Numbered from the stretch's first letter, positions 48,561 through 61,959 are shown. The stretch: DNA of 64,000 bases from Neodiprion pinetum (GCF_021155775.2 NC_060233.1:3638501-3702500); one strand, 5' to 3'. Numbers and translations are program-made. The notes: generated by a model not told the origin, from the letters alone.

Positions 48561-49260
48561 GGTGAGCCGAAAAAACTGACCTATCGAATCTATGGTCTTA
48601 AAGGGATCTATTTACTGAGAAGGAAAATTCTACCGTTTGGCAAAAAATTTTACAGAGCTCAATTTTAAAAGTTGTCGCTGGCCGTTTGAAATTTCCCATT
48701 TAAATAACGACGCGAAAATAATTTTTTTTCATTAAAAATGCTGCAACTATTGAACCGTTTTAATCAAAAAAAATTTCAAGGCATATTCTTGCGGGGCATT
48801 AAATATATATATATATATATATATATTGGGGCGAGCCAAAAAAACATACGTATAAAATTTTATATTCGTACAAGTGTGTCAAAAAAAAAAAAAAAATTGA
48901 CTCCCGAGTGTGAAAAATTGTATGAAATATCCTCGATTGAACTTCCTTCTCAATAAATCGTCGATTTCGTCGTATTTTATGAAAAATTTTTCCTTGACAT
49001 TGAAACGATGCAAGCATCGGATGATCGGATGCAAATATGCGTATAAATGAATTTTTTTGTTCGAGGAAAAATATTTCGTAAAATACTACGAAATCGATTA
49101 TTCGTTGAGAAGGATTCGAGGATATTCGAGGACTGCATATTAATATCGAGAAATAAACAATGTTTATATATGTAACAAGTATCTGGGATTTACCAAATTA
49201 TGAATGATCAGTATAACAGTAACAACAATAATAATACCAATAATATAAATTGCAGGAATA

Positions 49261-49292
<32 letters not shown>

Positions 49293-51581
49293 TTTCTTTA
49301 TTTTTTTTATTTTTTACCGCCAGTTATGTACCCGTTTGAGTATGTCCCCAGAGGGCTGCGTAGGTCTGTGCGAGGCAAGGAAAGAGATTGATTAGTGACC
49401 ATTATTATGCGGCTGAAGCCGTCTTGATATGTGGAGGAAAATTCCTCCGAGGAAAATTATTACATTTATTTTTTATTCGATCAATCGCTTATGTTCAACG
49501 AACGCGTTAAACATATGTATACACGGTGTATACCGGGTGTAAAATGGTTTGAGGTAAAGAACAAAAACAAAACCAAAAAAAAAAAAAAAAACGAACAAAC
49601 TAGATTTTCATAGACGCGAAAATGTGGAAAGTTCGAGTAGGTACAGAAAATTGAAGATGCGTGAAAAGTCGAAACACAGAGAGTTTAAAAGACAATGTAG
49701 AACTGCGGTAAAATCGAGAATCTGTACACGATTCTGTGTTATCGAGAGGAATTCTCACGATTCGACAGTTTGGAATTCTAGCATGATCCGGGACTTTCTA
49801 ATTTTTCGACTTAAAAAATTTTTAATCTTCATTTATGAAAGAAATTATCAAATCGCCGCTACGCGTCACAACAATTTGTATGAAATTTATTAATCCGTAC
49901 CGAACCAATAAATATCCATATTTTTCAAAAAAAAAAAAAAAAAAAAAAAAAACGAACTTCTCAAAAGTGATTGTAAAAATATTTCAAAGTAATAAATTTC
50001 TTCCCGATGTTTCGATATTTCTCATATATACATATATACATTTTATTACCACCCAGTTCAAAGTTTGTTTGTTTTTTTTTTGTTTCTTTTTTTCCTTAGA
50101 TATAAAATCACACGGCCAATATTATGGAAACTCTCAACGCTGGCCTAATTCGTCGTAATAATGACATGGTTTCGAGGTTGTTTTAGGAGGTTTGCTAATC
50201 GTTCGTCGTTAACGGCATTGACCAACGATCACGGGACTCGTGGTGTTCAGGGAAAGGGAACGGAATGTCGCACTGCAATATCCACGAGCAAGTAAGTAAG
50301 TAACTTGGTCGATTATAAGATAAACTCTGTATACAACAACCGAGTATAAGCGGTGATAATTTGAATAGAAAACAAACTGCGAAAGCTTACGTCGGCGTCG
50401 TCTTCGTAGTCGGACGTATCTTTGTGACGAAATCCTGATTATTCCGTTTTGCGTCGATAAATCTAAACTTACACGCCGGCGAGGTATCAAAAAAAGTAGT
50501 AAATATCGCGTCTCTGCACGGCCAGCGTAATATTATTATCATCCAATTGGTCGTTCGGCAAAAAGAGAGAAAGAAAAAAAGAAAAAGAAAACAGAAAACA
50601 CTGGTTGAACGAGAAAATTTAGGAGATAAACGGATGAAGGGAGAAAACTTTTTTACCGACAGTTTAAACGACGCGTCTAATTGAAGTAAAACATTTTTAC
50701 ATCTTTTTGTTATTCTTCGTTTCTTGTTCCCTTTTCGACGCGTTTTAAAAAAAATGTATACATGTGTAGATACGCGCCGATGATATCACCGTGTAATATC
50801 GCGGAGGTATGCAATGTAACGAATTTGCGAAACGGTCCTGCACGCTGCAGTTTCGCTCTCTGCGAAATGACAAACAAACAAGCGACGAAATCGGTCAAGC
50901 TAGAGAAGTAAAAGAGAAAGAGAAAAATATATATATATATATATGTGTGTATATGTGTGTGTGTGAAAATAAATAAATAACAAAAAGTAAGTAGAACGAA
51001 GAAGAGTAATAAATTTTTAACGAAGCTCTATGTAATATAATTGGCATGGGAGACAACAAATCTGTGCACCCACATTCGGCGACGGCGTCTCTGCATAATT
51101 TAAAATCTCAAGGATGAGATGTCCGGGCTGCTCTCTTGATGTATGTTTACTTACTTTTTTTTTTCTCTTCTAATTTTTAATCGCGAACAATGTCCGACGC
51201 TGATTGAAATTATCATATACCTGCTGTATGTTCATCGATGAAAATTATCTTGCGATGTTTGTTAAAGCCGATGGATGAAAGAGGGGAAAAAAAAATAATA
51301 ATAATAATAACGGTGGGATTTTTCGGAGTCGATACGATTGTTTATTGAAATTTTGTTTAACGATCAGGTATTAGGTACCAAAAGTAAACAAATAGACGGA
51401 TACGCGTCTATGGTCTATACGCGTACGTATGTTTAATACGTAGATGAAGATGGCTCTTATCTGTGAAAAGTCGTTAATATTATGTAAGATCGATGATTGG
51501 AAAGATAAACATTGTACGATATTGTGTGAGTGTAAATTTGTATACAGAAAAATAAGTGCTTGAATCGCATATGTATTATTA

Positions 51582-51612
<31 letters not shown>

Positions 51613-52200
51613 ATGTATACATGTGTTGGGGGTAAGAAATAAATAAAAAATTATCCGGACCGAGGATTCTAGGAAAATTATTTCGGTGTATAAAGTAATA
51701 AAACCTGCACTTAGAGTCAAGGTGATGTTTGTCGTCCGTGATTAACTAATCGAAAACAGAGATAGAATAATAACGAAAACTTCATAACCGATTCCCTTTG
51801 AATGACGTAATCACGTGTAAAGTATGTATAAAAAATAAAAATAAAAAAAAAAAAAATTTCCATCGCGATGCTTGTACGGAACGTAAAATAGAGAAAAATA
51901 ATAGTATTTCTTTCGTATTCTCGTGATCGTTAATACCCAGTTCGAAGCCTGCGGTATCTACCACAGAGGCATAATGATTCACAGAAATAAAGAAGGACAG
52001 AAGATAATATGCAAGGCGTTAATTATTCGAATGGGTTTCTTCAAAGCTCGAATCGTTTAATTATCGTGTTTTCCTTGTAAGTGGAAAAAATTACTTTGCA
52101 ACAAAGGTACAAAATTTATCACACGCTACGAGACTCGATTAATGAATAGAATTATGAATTATCGTACAGTAAATATACAAGTACAAGTTTCTGCTTCAAT

Positions 52201-52233
<33 letters not shown>

Positions 52234-52598
52234 AACGAATGTTACAGAAATACTCGACCTACTAAATCCCCGAATCTCACCTCGAATTTTTCCAATAGAT
52301 TTTAGGCTTTCCCCGAGTCAATAATCCCGCCTTTCAAATCCTAAAAAATTCCCGCTCACTGATAGGCGAACCTCGGCCGATCACTCGTCGTGAAAAGTCG
52401 ATCGTTCCTTACCAAATCATCGGAAACGTGAAATTATCACCCGGAAACCAACATGGCGTCCGAGCGTCAGCTGATCGCTGTCGGGGCGCCATGTTTGAAA
52501 TGATATTTCGGGGATATTTGCGACGACAATTTGAACGGATCGAGATTCGGTCGGCTAGCTCTGCCAAAAAAATAAACGATAAACAAAAAAAAAGAAAA

Positions 52599-52650
<52 letters not shown>

Positions 52651-52699
52651 TGTATAAAAAAAATAACACCTCCCAAAATAAAAAAAATTAAAAAGAAGA
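48415..52699. other. Gene-free stretch with TA tracts and weak repeats
   Basis: TA tracts lie at 48514-48557, 48805-48827, 49258-49284, 50928-50943 and 52203-52231. GGGTGAGCCGAAAAAAC near 48560 and GGGCGAGCCAAAAAAAC near 48829 are two versions of one block, each preceded by a TA tract. A compact hairpin (ACATGGCG ... CGCCATGT, 52450-52495) lies near the right end. No recognised gene. Confidence 0.5.
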
Positions 52700-53250
52700 A
52701 TTCACACCCGCATTCGAATCCGAGACTGTGAACGCGTTTAAACGCCTCACGCGCACGGCGTTCTATCATTCCGGAATCGCGAGGTCCGTGCATCATCCCC
52801 CCACTAGGTCGTTTGGCCGTCAGAAACCACAGAGGAGAAGGTGTCGCGGACTCGGTAAATACGAGGACTCGAGACAGGAGAGGCTCATACCGGACTCTGT
52901 TCGCGGTTAGTTGTGGTGCGTCGATCGAGAGAGAGAGAGAGAGAGAGAGTGCGGTTTTATTACACCCTCGCAGACTGACATTGATCGGTAAACGAAAAGG
53001 AAGGGAAAAGAATCCGACGAAAAAAACGTTGAAAAGAAAAAAAAAAAAAAAACAGACACCAGAGCAAGGTTTTTTTTCGTTTAGGATTAATTTGTTATTT
53101 TTTTTTTTTTATTATACCCCGCCCCCGACCCCCGCCTCCGCCGACAAAGTTCCATTTCGAACTGTACCTTCTTCGTTCGTACAAAGTTGTTGAAAAATTT
53201 CGGAGACGCGAGTGCGGAACTGTAGCAGGGGTTTTTTTTTTTTTTTTTTT
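52700..53250 (+). promoter_or_regulatory. Possible promoter and 5' leader region
   Basis: A GC-richer block (52720-52930) ending in an initiator-like GGTTAGTTGTGG at 52905 is followed by (GA)n and A-rich leader-like sequence. Insect developmental genes often start this way. No coding exon or donor can be tied to it inside the window, so this is only a suggestion. Confidence 0.25.
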
Positions 53251-55016
53251 TTTGTTTTTTTCTTACTTTCGTCCAATGACACGATCTGACTCGGCGTTAA
53301 CGATTACATTATTACACGCGTACGCCGATCGGTGAAATTCTAAATATAATTGCAATAATAACGATAATCGTAGGAAGAACTACGAATTAAAATTAGATCA
53401 CATAATATACAAATCGTGGTGAGAAATTAAATTTGTTGTAAAAAGAAATAAAAGAGAAAAGGGAGAAGGATCAAAGAAATAAGTATCGGCCAAGTTTTTT
53501 TTTTTTTTTCTTCTTCTTCTGAATAAACAAATCAACAAATAACGGCGCCAAATGTTTTTAGTGTAGAAAAAAAAAAAAAAAAAAAAAAAAAATTAACCAA
53601 TCAACGAAGCATCATGTTGCACGAGCGTTACAACAGAATGAACAGGATAACACATGTTTGGTGAGTTGAATTCTGTGTGTTGTACGTAGAATAAAAGATT
53701 TGAAAACATATAACAGACGGATTATTAATTATACTTTATTTCTTGTATTACTCAATATTACGTACAGTTTCTTCTTCATCGATCCGTTTATCATTTTGCA
53801 TTCGTAACGATATTCATATTCAGTATATTATATATGTGCAATAATAACGGTCTCATTTTCGTCCCTGGATATACATAAATAGAAGATAATTAGTCCTGTA
53901 CTAGAGTCTACAGATTGAAATAGGTAATAATCGTTGATAATTGATACACATTGTTATGCATGTATAAAAATGTTATGTGTATATGTATATATATATATGT
54001 ATATACAGTAGCGGAAACAGTATTGAACGTTTTCGTAATGCGAAAAGAAATTCGCGAGATGAAAACGAAACTGAAATTCCCTTTCGCGATCAGCGGTGCG
54101 TGCCGGCTCTGTGTGTAATATAATAATATGGCACTCGCTCACGATCAGACTTAACATGTATACCGGTCCAGACTAGTCTGATCTATAATAATTAAAGTCC
54201 GAGTGCGTTTTGAGCTGCTGAAACAGATCTCACTGTCGATAATCACCTTCCTGAAACCGAATCACTTTCCAAAGAAATTCCAAGAGCGGTATAATTATGC
54301 GCGGTTGGACGTAACGCAACATGGGATTCACTAAAATTTTCATTATATCGATAACACTTTTGTTTATCCGTATATCCAGAAATCGATCGTGTTTGTTTTT
54401 TACAAATTTATTGATTGTTTTTTTTTTTTTTTTGCGTTTTTTGGCTCGATTTTTCATTTCCGTCACAGTTTCGTTCGATAGATTATTATTGTTATGTATG
54501 CAGATACGTATTATGTTATGTGAGTGAAAATCCAACGCGAAAGTGACGAGTATATATATTTATATATGTATGTATATAGGCTGCTTGTTACGCGGTGTAT
54601 AAAACAGATTTCGTCGAATCAATTAGCACCGGGCGTGACGGAACTGCAGTTGGATTTAGTGAAAATATCGGGATTGTAAATGGTAGAGAGCTCGGTTTGT
54701 AAAATCCATTTATTATTATAATACGCCTCTAACGGTGAAATCGAATTCGAGAGTTATAATATTAAGTTTGTACAGGTATTATACACACACACATACACAT
54801 ACACGCGCAGAGATACTTAGACCTGTATTTATTATAACAAACTGCCGACAAACTACCGCCACCAAGTCCAAAAGTATATTGATCCGTACTATGTGCATCA
54901 CTGTTTATATATTATACATATTATTTATATATTGTTCGTGAAGCCTGAATTTTTGTAGAATTCTATGCCTGTATAAACGTATATGATACGTTTATTGTTA
55001 AAAAAAAAATGGAATA
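53251..55016. other. Gene-free spacer
   Basis: AT-rich with poly-A at 53567-53591, poly-T at 53231-53253 and 54419-54433, and short TA and CA tracts. No gene or structured element recognised. Confidence 0.5.
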
Positions 55017-55490
55017 TTTTTTTTGTTTTCAAAATTCAAGTCGAAAATATTGTTCGAAATGACGAAAAAGGAATGCTGTACAAGTTTCAGCTTCTTAATA
55101 TTAATATTTAGAGGTGTCTCGTCGGGATTTTCTATTTCATTTTTTCATATATCTACTCTTTCAAAAGTTATTCAATATCAAAGATCAACGAAGGGCCTTA
55201 AATAACTTTTGAAATAGTAGATTTATCAGAAAATGATAAGAGACCTTTTTTGTAGAGCGTTCGATTCCCGAAAAAAATATCTCCTGATATTATCGGTAAA
55301 CTAACGGGTTGACGAGTTATAAAATTCCAAAAAAAAAAAAAATTTTCCATCACGTTTAAATGGTAGATAGAAAATCGCGACGAGACATCTCTAAACATTA
55401 ACATCAAGAGCTGAAACTTGAATTTGAAGCATCTTTTTTTCCGTCATTTCGAACAATAACTTTGACTTGAATTTTGAAAACAAAAAAACC
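55017..55490. mobile_element. Palindromic element with nested hairpin
   Basis: The left arm (TTTGTTTTCAAAATTCAAGT, then ATTGTTCGAAATGACG, then GTTTCAGC, then GAGGTGTCTCGTCG) is mirrored on the right (CGACGAGACATCTC, GCTGAAACTTG, CGTCATTTCGAACAATAA, ACTTGAATTTTGAAAACAAA). The arms are about 120 bp. Between them a second hairpin pairs TACTCTTTCAAAAGTTATT with AATAACTTTTGAAATAGTAG at about 55151-55220. Non-coding, transposon-like; outer ends uncertain. Confidence 0.75.
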
Positions 55491-57778
55491 GTCAATTTTT
55501 TTTGATACAGTCCAATGAACATGTAAATTATCAAATAATATGAAACAGGTTTAAAGATATGAATGAAGAAAAAAAAAAAAAAAATGTAGATACAAAAAAA
55601 GGAACATTTTTTTTCAACATTGCGTACAAATTGTTATTCAAAACGATAATCTTTTCCTAGGTGTGTATATAGATATGCGTGCAATGATTGAAGATCGCTC
55701 AAACTGTATAATAAAACGGTAAAATATTGTCAGAGGCCAAAGGTGCCTACAATAATTGTATAACCCGTCCTACGAGACAATAACATTATACACACCTATC
55801 TATATTACAATTCATGATTTATACGCCGTTTCTGCAGCCGCTGGAACAGCTCGTGAATTTTAATCTTCTCGCGTATGTTTGCAAGAAAGCGCAAGGGCGA
55901 TTAAAAACCTGCCCCGAGGATATTTTCGCGCAAATTTATAATAGTGTATATTGTAATAAAAGTACGTATGCGCGTTGAACACGTGGATTAAAAAAACTTC
56001 GTTATCGATTAACAGTTGTACATCTTAAATGCCTGACCTGACGTGCAACGATATATTTTTGTATTTTTGTACGGAAAATATGAACAATATAATAATGATA
56101 ATGGCAATGTTAACAACAGAAACGGAGGTGAGAAATTTGGGACGTGGCGAATTTAACGTCGACGAAAATTACACCGATTCGTCGCGGTGTGTAAACTTGA
56201 AGGAAAACCGGAGAAAGAAAAAAATGCATTACATGTTACAGCACGCAATGATTAAACGGTGTGACGAAGGAAATTTGCTTCTGCGAATATGACGCGAGTT
56301 TGACGATGACTATTTGTGACATCGAAGTAGCTTTTCGATTATTAAATACGTTTCCGTAGAAAGAAACGTAACGAAAGAAAGAAAGAAGAAGAATGAAAAA
56401 GAAAGAAAAAAAAGAAAAGAAAAGAGAAACGAAAGGAAAACAACCAGTCGATAAATACTTTCACGCACGGATTTGTAAAATTATAAGGCGGGGTCTTGTT
56501 GACATTTTCTATTGCACAATAATAATAACAATAATAACAACACGACGATGATTATTTCACAGCGAAAGTAAAAACTCATTTTTATTCACGGCGTTGGGTT
56601 AACGTGTAAAAATAAAAAAAAAAAGATAAAAATTTACAGCGAATAGATCATAATTGAAGTTGGTAACGTTATCGCAACGATTCGTGCCGCTGAAGAATCG
56701 TTTTTTCGAAATTTTTGAATTGTCTGAAATTCGGCAAACCGTGCTAAAAGAAAATACACTCATATTTCGAAATCTTAGTTCGTTGAAACTCATTTTGTAA
56801 GATTAGGAAAATGGTGTTTTTTTTTTTTTTATTTGTTGCTCCCAACGTTTCGTTACTACGATAACGTTACTAATTTCAATCCGGTACGAATATCGTCACG
56901 AGGTACCAACTAGACAAACACGATAAATCCATCCACCTTCTCCTTTTCTATATTCATATAAGGTATTACAATATACGTATATAGCTCTTGTGCCTGACCT
57001 ATCACGACTTTAAATTATTGTTTCGGGCTAGAAAATACACGCGCGTAATAAATCGGCGATCATCGAATAACTTTGCCATTCCAGCGATGTAACAAAGTCT
57101 TTTATTCTGTCGATATTTTATTTATTTATTTATTTTTTTTTTTTTTCTCCAATCGTATGCGCTTTAGTCCTATTTCTGTTTCTTTCAATTGGTTTTAATT
57201 TTTTTTTTTTTTCCGAACCTCGCTCCGGAAAAGTCGGTCTCCATTGTCGTCATATTTCATCATGTATATACTTATAATGCGTTTGTGCGTATAATGTTAT
57301 TGCCTCTCGGCACGCGACGCGAAGTTATAAATGGACGTTAAAAAGAAGAGAGTTTAAAAAAAAAACAATTAAAAAATCACAATCGAAAGAAAGAAACGAA
57401 ATATGAAAAAAAGACAGAAAGATGAAATAAAAATGGAAATGACCTCAAAACTGCAGAGATGCTAAAAAAGACCTCGAAACTTCGACTCGATTTAAGGAGA
57501 TGCACAATTACCTGCACAGACCGCGCTTTACCAATTATTAGGTAATTGACGGTGCGCATTTACGGTTTACTGGTATACGTATGATATAAAGAAAACGACG
57601 ACGATCGCGTCAAGGTATCAGCAGAATGGATTTATAAATATGGAGTCAAGGCGAACGACTCGCGGCGACATATCGAAGATCGTTCGAAATTTTTTGAACC
57701 ACCTTTACACATTATTTTAACTTTCTTGTTTCGATTTGTTTGTTCGTTTTTTTCGTTTTCTATTTCTTTTTTATTTCT

Positions 57779-57796
57779 TCATCATCATCGTCGTCG

Positions 57797-57841
<45 letters not shown>
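57779..57841. repeat. (ATC)n trinucleotide microsatellite
   Basis: About 20 ATC units, slightly interrupted at the left by CGTC units. Confidence 0.95.
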
Positions 57842-57842
<1 letters not shown>

Positions 57843-58647
57843 CTTCAAACCGTTTCGTCACCGCAGTCATGCCTGTGGAATTAACAGCTCATCTTCGGAC
57901 GTATCATTCCACTCTGACTTTATGATGATCTTGCCGCACAAACGTGGCGACATTAATCGTCCTTCATTATATAAATACTTGATGTACGAGTTGAGGCGGT
58001 TGAACACAGTGGAGTAATATGTGCAGCAAGTGCGTGGTATTTATTATGCTGCGAGAGAAAGATGGTGAAAGATAGAGAGAGCGAGAGAGGGAGAGAGAGA
58101 GAGAGTCGATCACTCACTCATTGTCGGGCAGACGCACGGATACATAGAAAAGTGAGGTTATTACAGCGACGAAGAAATTTTATCGAGAAGGGTCTCGCCG
58201 CTGAGATTTTAGTTTTTTACGATTGAAACGAATTAACAGATTTCAATGTAGTAAAGCAAGACTGCGTACATATTTTTCTCCCGAACACTTCGTCGCCTTC
58301 CTTTCAACGTGCCTTTAGGCTTAGTTTTTTTCTTTCTTTCTTTCTTTCTTTCTTTTATTTCTTGTATTTCGTTCCATGGATTTAATGGTTCTTCGCGAAC
58401 ACGGAAGAAAAACGAGACTCATAAATCATTTCTATTTCTCCGCGATGCTCGAGTCCAAGTTTCAACGCTATATTTTCTCTACATTCTTTTCTTTTCATTC
58501 TTTATATTCAATTAATTCTTCGATAACTCATTGCCAGTAATTAAACGACGAAAGATAACAATCAAAGTCAAGTTTTTAACTGAACGAGGCAGAGACTTGG
58601 TGACTTTAGGAACGCGACGTGCGCTTTGAACGTTCCAAAATAATCTC

Positions 58648-58677
58648 AAGATGGCGCCGCGTGCGCTCGTGACGTCA
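58648..58677. promoter_or_regulatory. YY1-like site beside a full CRE palindrome
   Basis: AAGATGGCGCCGCG resembles the YY1 core-promoter motif, and TGACGTCA 20 bp on is a perfect cAMP-response element. Both are typical of housekeeping promoters. No exon can be attached to it here, so chance cannot be excluded. Confidence 0.3.
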
Positions 58678-58948
58678 TAAGTGCAGCGGCGAATCGCTGG
58701 TCGATCTCGAGTCGTCATTTGATTCGGGATTAAAAAAAAGAAGAGGAAAATATGAACGTGAAAAAATATACATAACAATAATACATGAATCATTTTCTAC
58801 TGTATTCGAATAAATTTACAGTGACAAAGGGAATTCGAAATTTTAAATTTATCAAATCCTTCTTAATCTTATTATTTTCATTCGTATCGTATCAAACGAT
58901 TCGTTTTAATAACTGTGTATCACACAAATACGTATACGTATATATATA

Positions 58949-59344
58949 CCGGGACAATCTGTTGAAACTTGAAAATGAACCGCGCATGCGTGAGTTTTAT
59001 CGGCTGTTCGTGCAGGCTGGCCATCCCAAGTTTCAGCTGTTAAACTATTTCTGCCGGCGATGTGATCGATACGAATTTTCGAGGTTAGAATCTCGAATAA
59101 TCGAGGCGGTGACTCGGAAAGGTTTGGGAAGCATTTGTTATCGGGTCGGAAAGTTGATTCTTCAAAGAACGGTCGGAATTCAACGCTGACGCTCTTTGAA
59201 AATTCGAAACGTCCACATTTTGCGTAAGTTGGCCCGCCTGCATCGCGGACAAGAATATCGCTGCGGGAAGATTTCGCCGAGCAATGAGATTTAATTGTTT
59301 GGCGCATGCGCGGTTGATCTTCATCTTTCAAGATATTGTCCCGG
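58949..59344 (-). mobile_element. 396-bp TIR element, copy D (reverse)
   Basis: Same orientation as copy B, from CCGGGACAATCTGTTGAAAC to GATATTGTCCCGG, exactly 396 bp. Both termini are intact, and it is flanked on each side by TA next to a TA tract, compatible with TA target preference. Confidence 0.87.
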
Positions 59345-61312
59345 TATTTACCTGTATAACGAACTCTAACGAAACGAAGTTTGTTACAAGCCGCGAGCGA
59401 ACGGATCTCCCGTAACGATCGGGATCACCAGACTACTTTCACCTGCTGCTGAGGATTTCCTCGCATTAGAGATATGTATGTCTAATATATGTATAATACA
59501 TTCAAAAAACACTATGTGTGTGTGTGTGTGTACATATGCTCGAGACTCAGTTGCCTGAGGCAATAATGTTCAGAAATTTATTTCTCATTCATGTTTTTCA
59601 TTCCCTATTCTTGTTTGTTTCATTTTCCTTCTTTATCCGCGCGTGTATATATATATATATACATACCATTTTTATACTCGTATTACATGCTTCTTTCTCT
59701 CTCTTCGCTTTATTAGAGAATATATCGCTTTAATTAACGTTAAACTTGTATCGATAAGACAAGTACAAAGAAAACTACTCATATACACGGATACAAATAC
59801 ATCTCATTCCCGTGCAGCATTTTAACATAATACATCGTCTTTTTGCGTTACCGTAGGTTTTTCCCCCCGTCTTTGAGACTTTCCTTTCTTATTTCCATTT
59901 CGTTTTTTTTTTCTTTTTTTTTTTTGCTCCTTTCAAGATAAACATAAAACAAACAAAAAAAAAAATTGAAAGATGGCGATGACGACGGTGGTGGTGGTGG
60001 TGGTGGTGATGGTCCTTGTGTCAAAAGATTTCTCCACGGTTCCGATGGCCCGCTATGTATGTACATACATACATTATATATACCTCACGGCCCACCAACT
60101 GACCCACTGACACTGTATACCAAAAACTCGAAACTCTGTGCACGTATGCATATGCATCGAAGACGCACACACACACACATATGTGTGTGTACATATAAAG
60201 TCTCGAAATATCATTCGGGCACGGACCGATTAAATTCTTATACCTACCTTTCGGCCGAAAATCTTGGCGGTAAACCGTGACCCTGGCTTTCTTGGTATGC
60301 GGATCTCTGCATCGGTACACGGTTCAATACTTTCGCATTAAATATCTGTACGGTATGGTCGTGTTGTAAGGTATCGCATTCTGGCCGGCGCGTCGAGAGG
60401 AATTCATGAGCAATGCCTTATTATAGATATTTAATACACGCTCGACGATCTAACGGGCTTTCTTTTTAATCTTTCTTTTTTCTTTTTCTTTCTCTTCGCT
60501 TTCTTCGCTGGAGAAGATTTAGTTTGTCGCGACTGTTAGAGAGAAGTTCAGACCGAATATCGAATGTAAGGATGACCGGGTGAATTTTGACTTGAAAATA
60601 AAATCGCGTTGCGAAAGTTATTGTATAATATATGAACGCATGATGTATGCAGGCGATCGTGAAATGAAAAAATATATTCGTATACTAGGTACTTCGAAAT
60701 CGATTTATTATAATTTTAAAACGTGTCGAAACTCCGCTTGAAATCCACCTTCGGCTTAAGTGTAACTAAAATGAGGACGTGTGACGATTTATTTAGTTAC
60801 TCGAATTCAAACATACACTATTCAAGCTTCTGATTAATTATACCCACTTCGATGATACGTTATCCACTAAATTCGCAATTTTATATGTATACATGTATAT
60901 AAATTTACTGCATATAATTTTATTACACATATTAAACTATTTGAAATCTTGAAAAATCTTGCACGAATCCATCGACTCAAAAATGCCTTTTAAATTACAC
61001 GTAGAATAGCCTAAAGCAGCGAATGAAAATGAGGTTTAATAATTGAATTCGAAGATGGATGAATTTTTGTGAAAATTGTTTGAGCACTGTTAGAATTGAG
61101 TAATTGAAAACTGAACGCTGTAGTTTTAGGGGTTATTATATTCTAAGATTGGAAGATGATGTAGTGGTCAGTTTTTCTTTCAACGTTATTTAATAAGTTG
61201 CAGTAAGCTTGAAACCTACGTTCTTGAACGAAGAAGATATCGAAGTGGTATTAAGAAAAATCCATTACATGGATACACATACAAGATGGATTATATGTAA
61301 TTCTTAGTCAGG
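59345..61312. other. Gene-free spacer
   Basis: AT-rich, with short TG, TA and GGT tracts (59517-59530, 59647-59660, 59987-60008). Nothing recognised. Confidence 0.5.
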
Positions 61313-61959
61313 GTGTTTGAAAAAAAAATAATTAGCGATTTTCCACCACAGTACTCCCGAAAAAGTTTGTTCAGGTTAAAAGAAAGGTTCTTTCGAAAGA
61401 TGAGCTTTCTACGTTACGTTAAAGATCGCGCTCAGTTGATTTTTCATTTTGATACGATTTTTTTTTTTGCAATTTACGAAGTATCGCGAATAAAATTTTT
61501 TTTATCACTTACATCAATCACGATATCAATTTACGTCACAAAGAAGACCCACGCTTGTAATGCCAAGTCTCCGGTCGATGTTCGAGAAGCGTATCCGACG
61601 ACTTTTTCGTTATTAATTCAATCTCATAAAACGGTTGTAATTCAATATGAAATTTTTATTTAGGAGAATAAGATTACCGGTTGTGCTGTATCGTCGCGTT
61701 ACGGATCGTGATCTTTGGGTCGAATGCGAACAAGTCGGGAAAGAAATAACAATCGAAATGTCGCAACGTGTTTTTTCACAAATTCAAAAACAACAAACGT
61801 GATAATAAAAGCGAAAAATCAAACGAGCGCGATCTTATCTCACGTAACGTTATAGAACTATCGTCTAATCGCAGAATCTTTCTTTTAACCTGAACAACAA
61901 ACATTTTAGGTGCTGCCACGGTGGAAAATCGTAAATTAATTTCTTTCTAAAACCCACCC
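61313..61959 (+). mobile_element. 648-bp TIR element, copy 2
   Basis: Nearly identical to 40403-41050 in the same orientation. I see only scattered single-base changes (for example GTTAAAGATC for GTTGAAGATC, and TTGTAATG for TTGTGATG) and one-base length changes in homopolymer runs. Same ~75-bp imperfect terminal inverted repeats and no transposase. Confidence 0.87.

Larger units (their letters stand above)
55491..58948. other. Gene-free stretch with microsatellites
   Basis: Includes AG-rich text near 56360-56430, poly-T runs near 56816-56830 and 57130-57146, (ATC)n at 57779-57841 and (GA)n near 58074-58104. ORFs over the (ATC)n read as poly-Ser or poly-Ile and are artefacts. A block near 58648-58677 joins AAGATGGCGCCGCG to TGACGTCA and is listed separately. 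Confidence 0.5.

Noticed and set aside
50209..50490. 93-codon minus-strand ORF with an Arg run
   Set aside because: No splice partners, no motif, and it lies in plain AT-rich spacer.
57736..58017. ORFs with poly-Ile or poly-Ser
   Set aside because: They are translations of the (ATC)n microsatellite.
58906..59331. 141-codon ORF on the minus strand across a repeat
   Set aside because: It is the same 396-bp element (copy D); no transposase motif and not conserved as a frame among copies.
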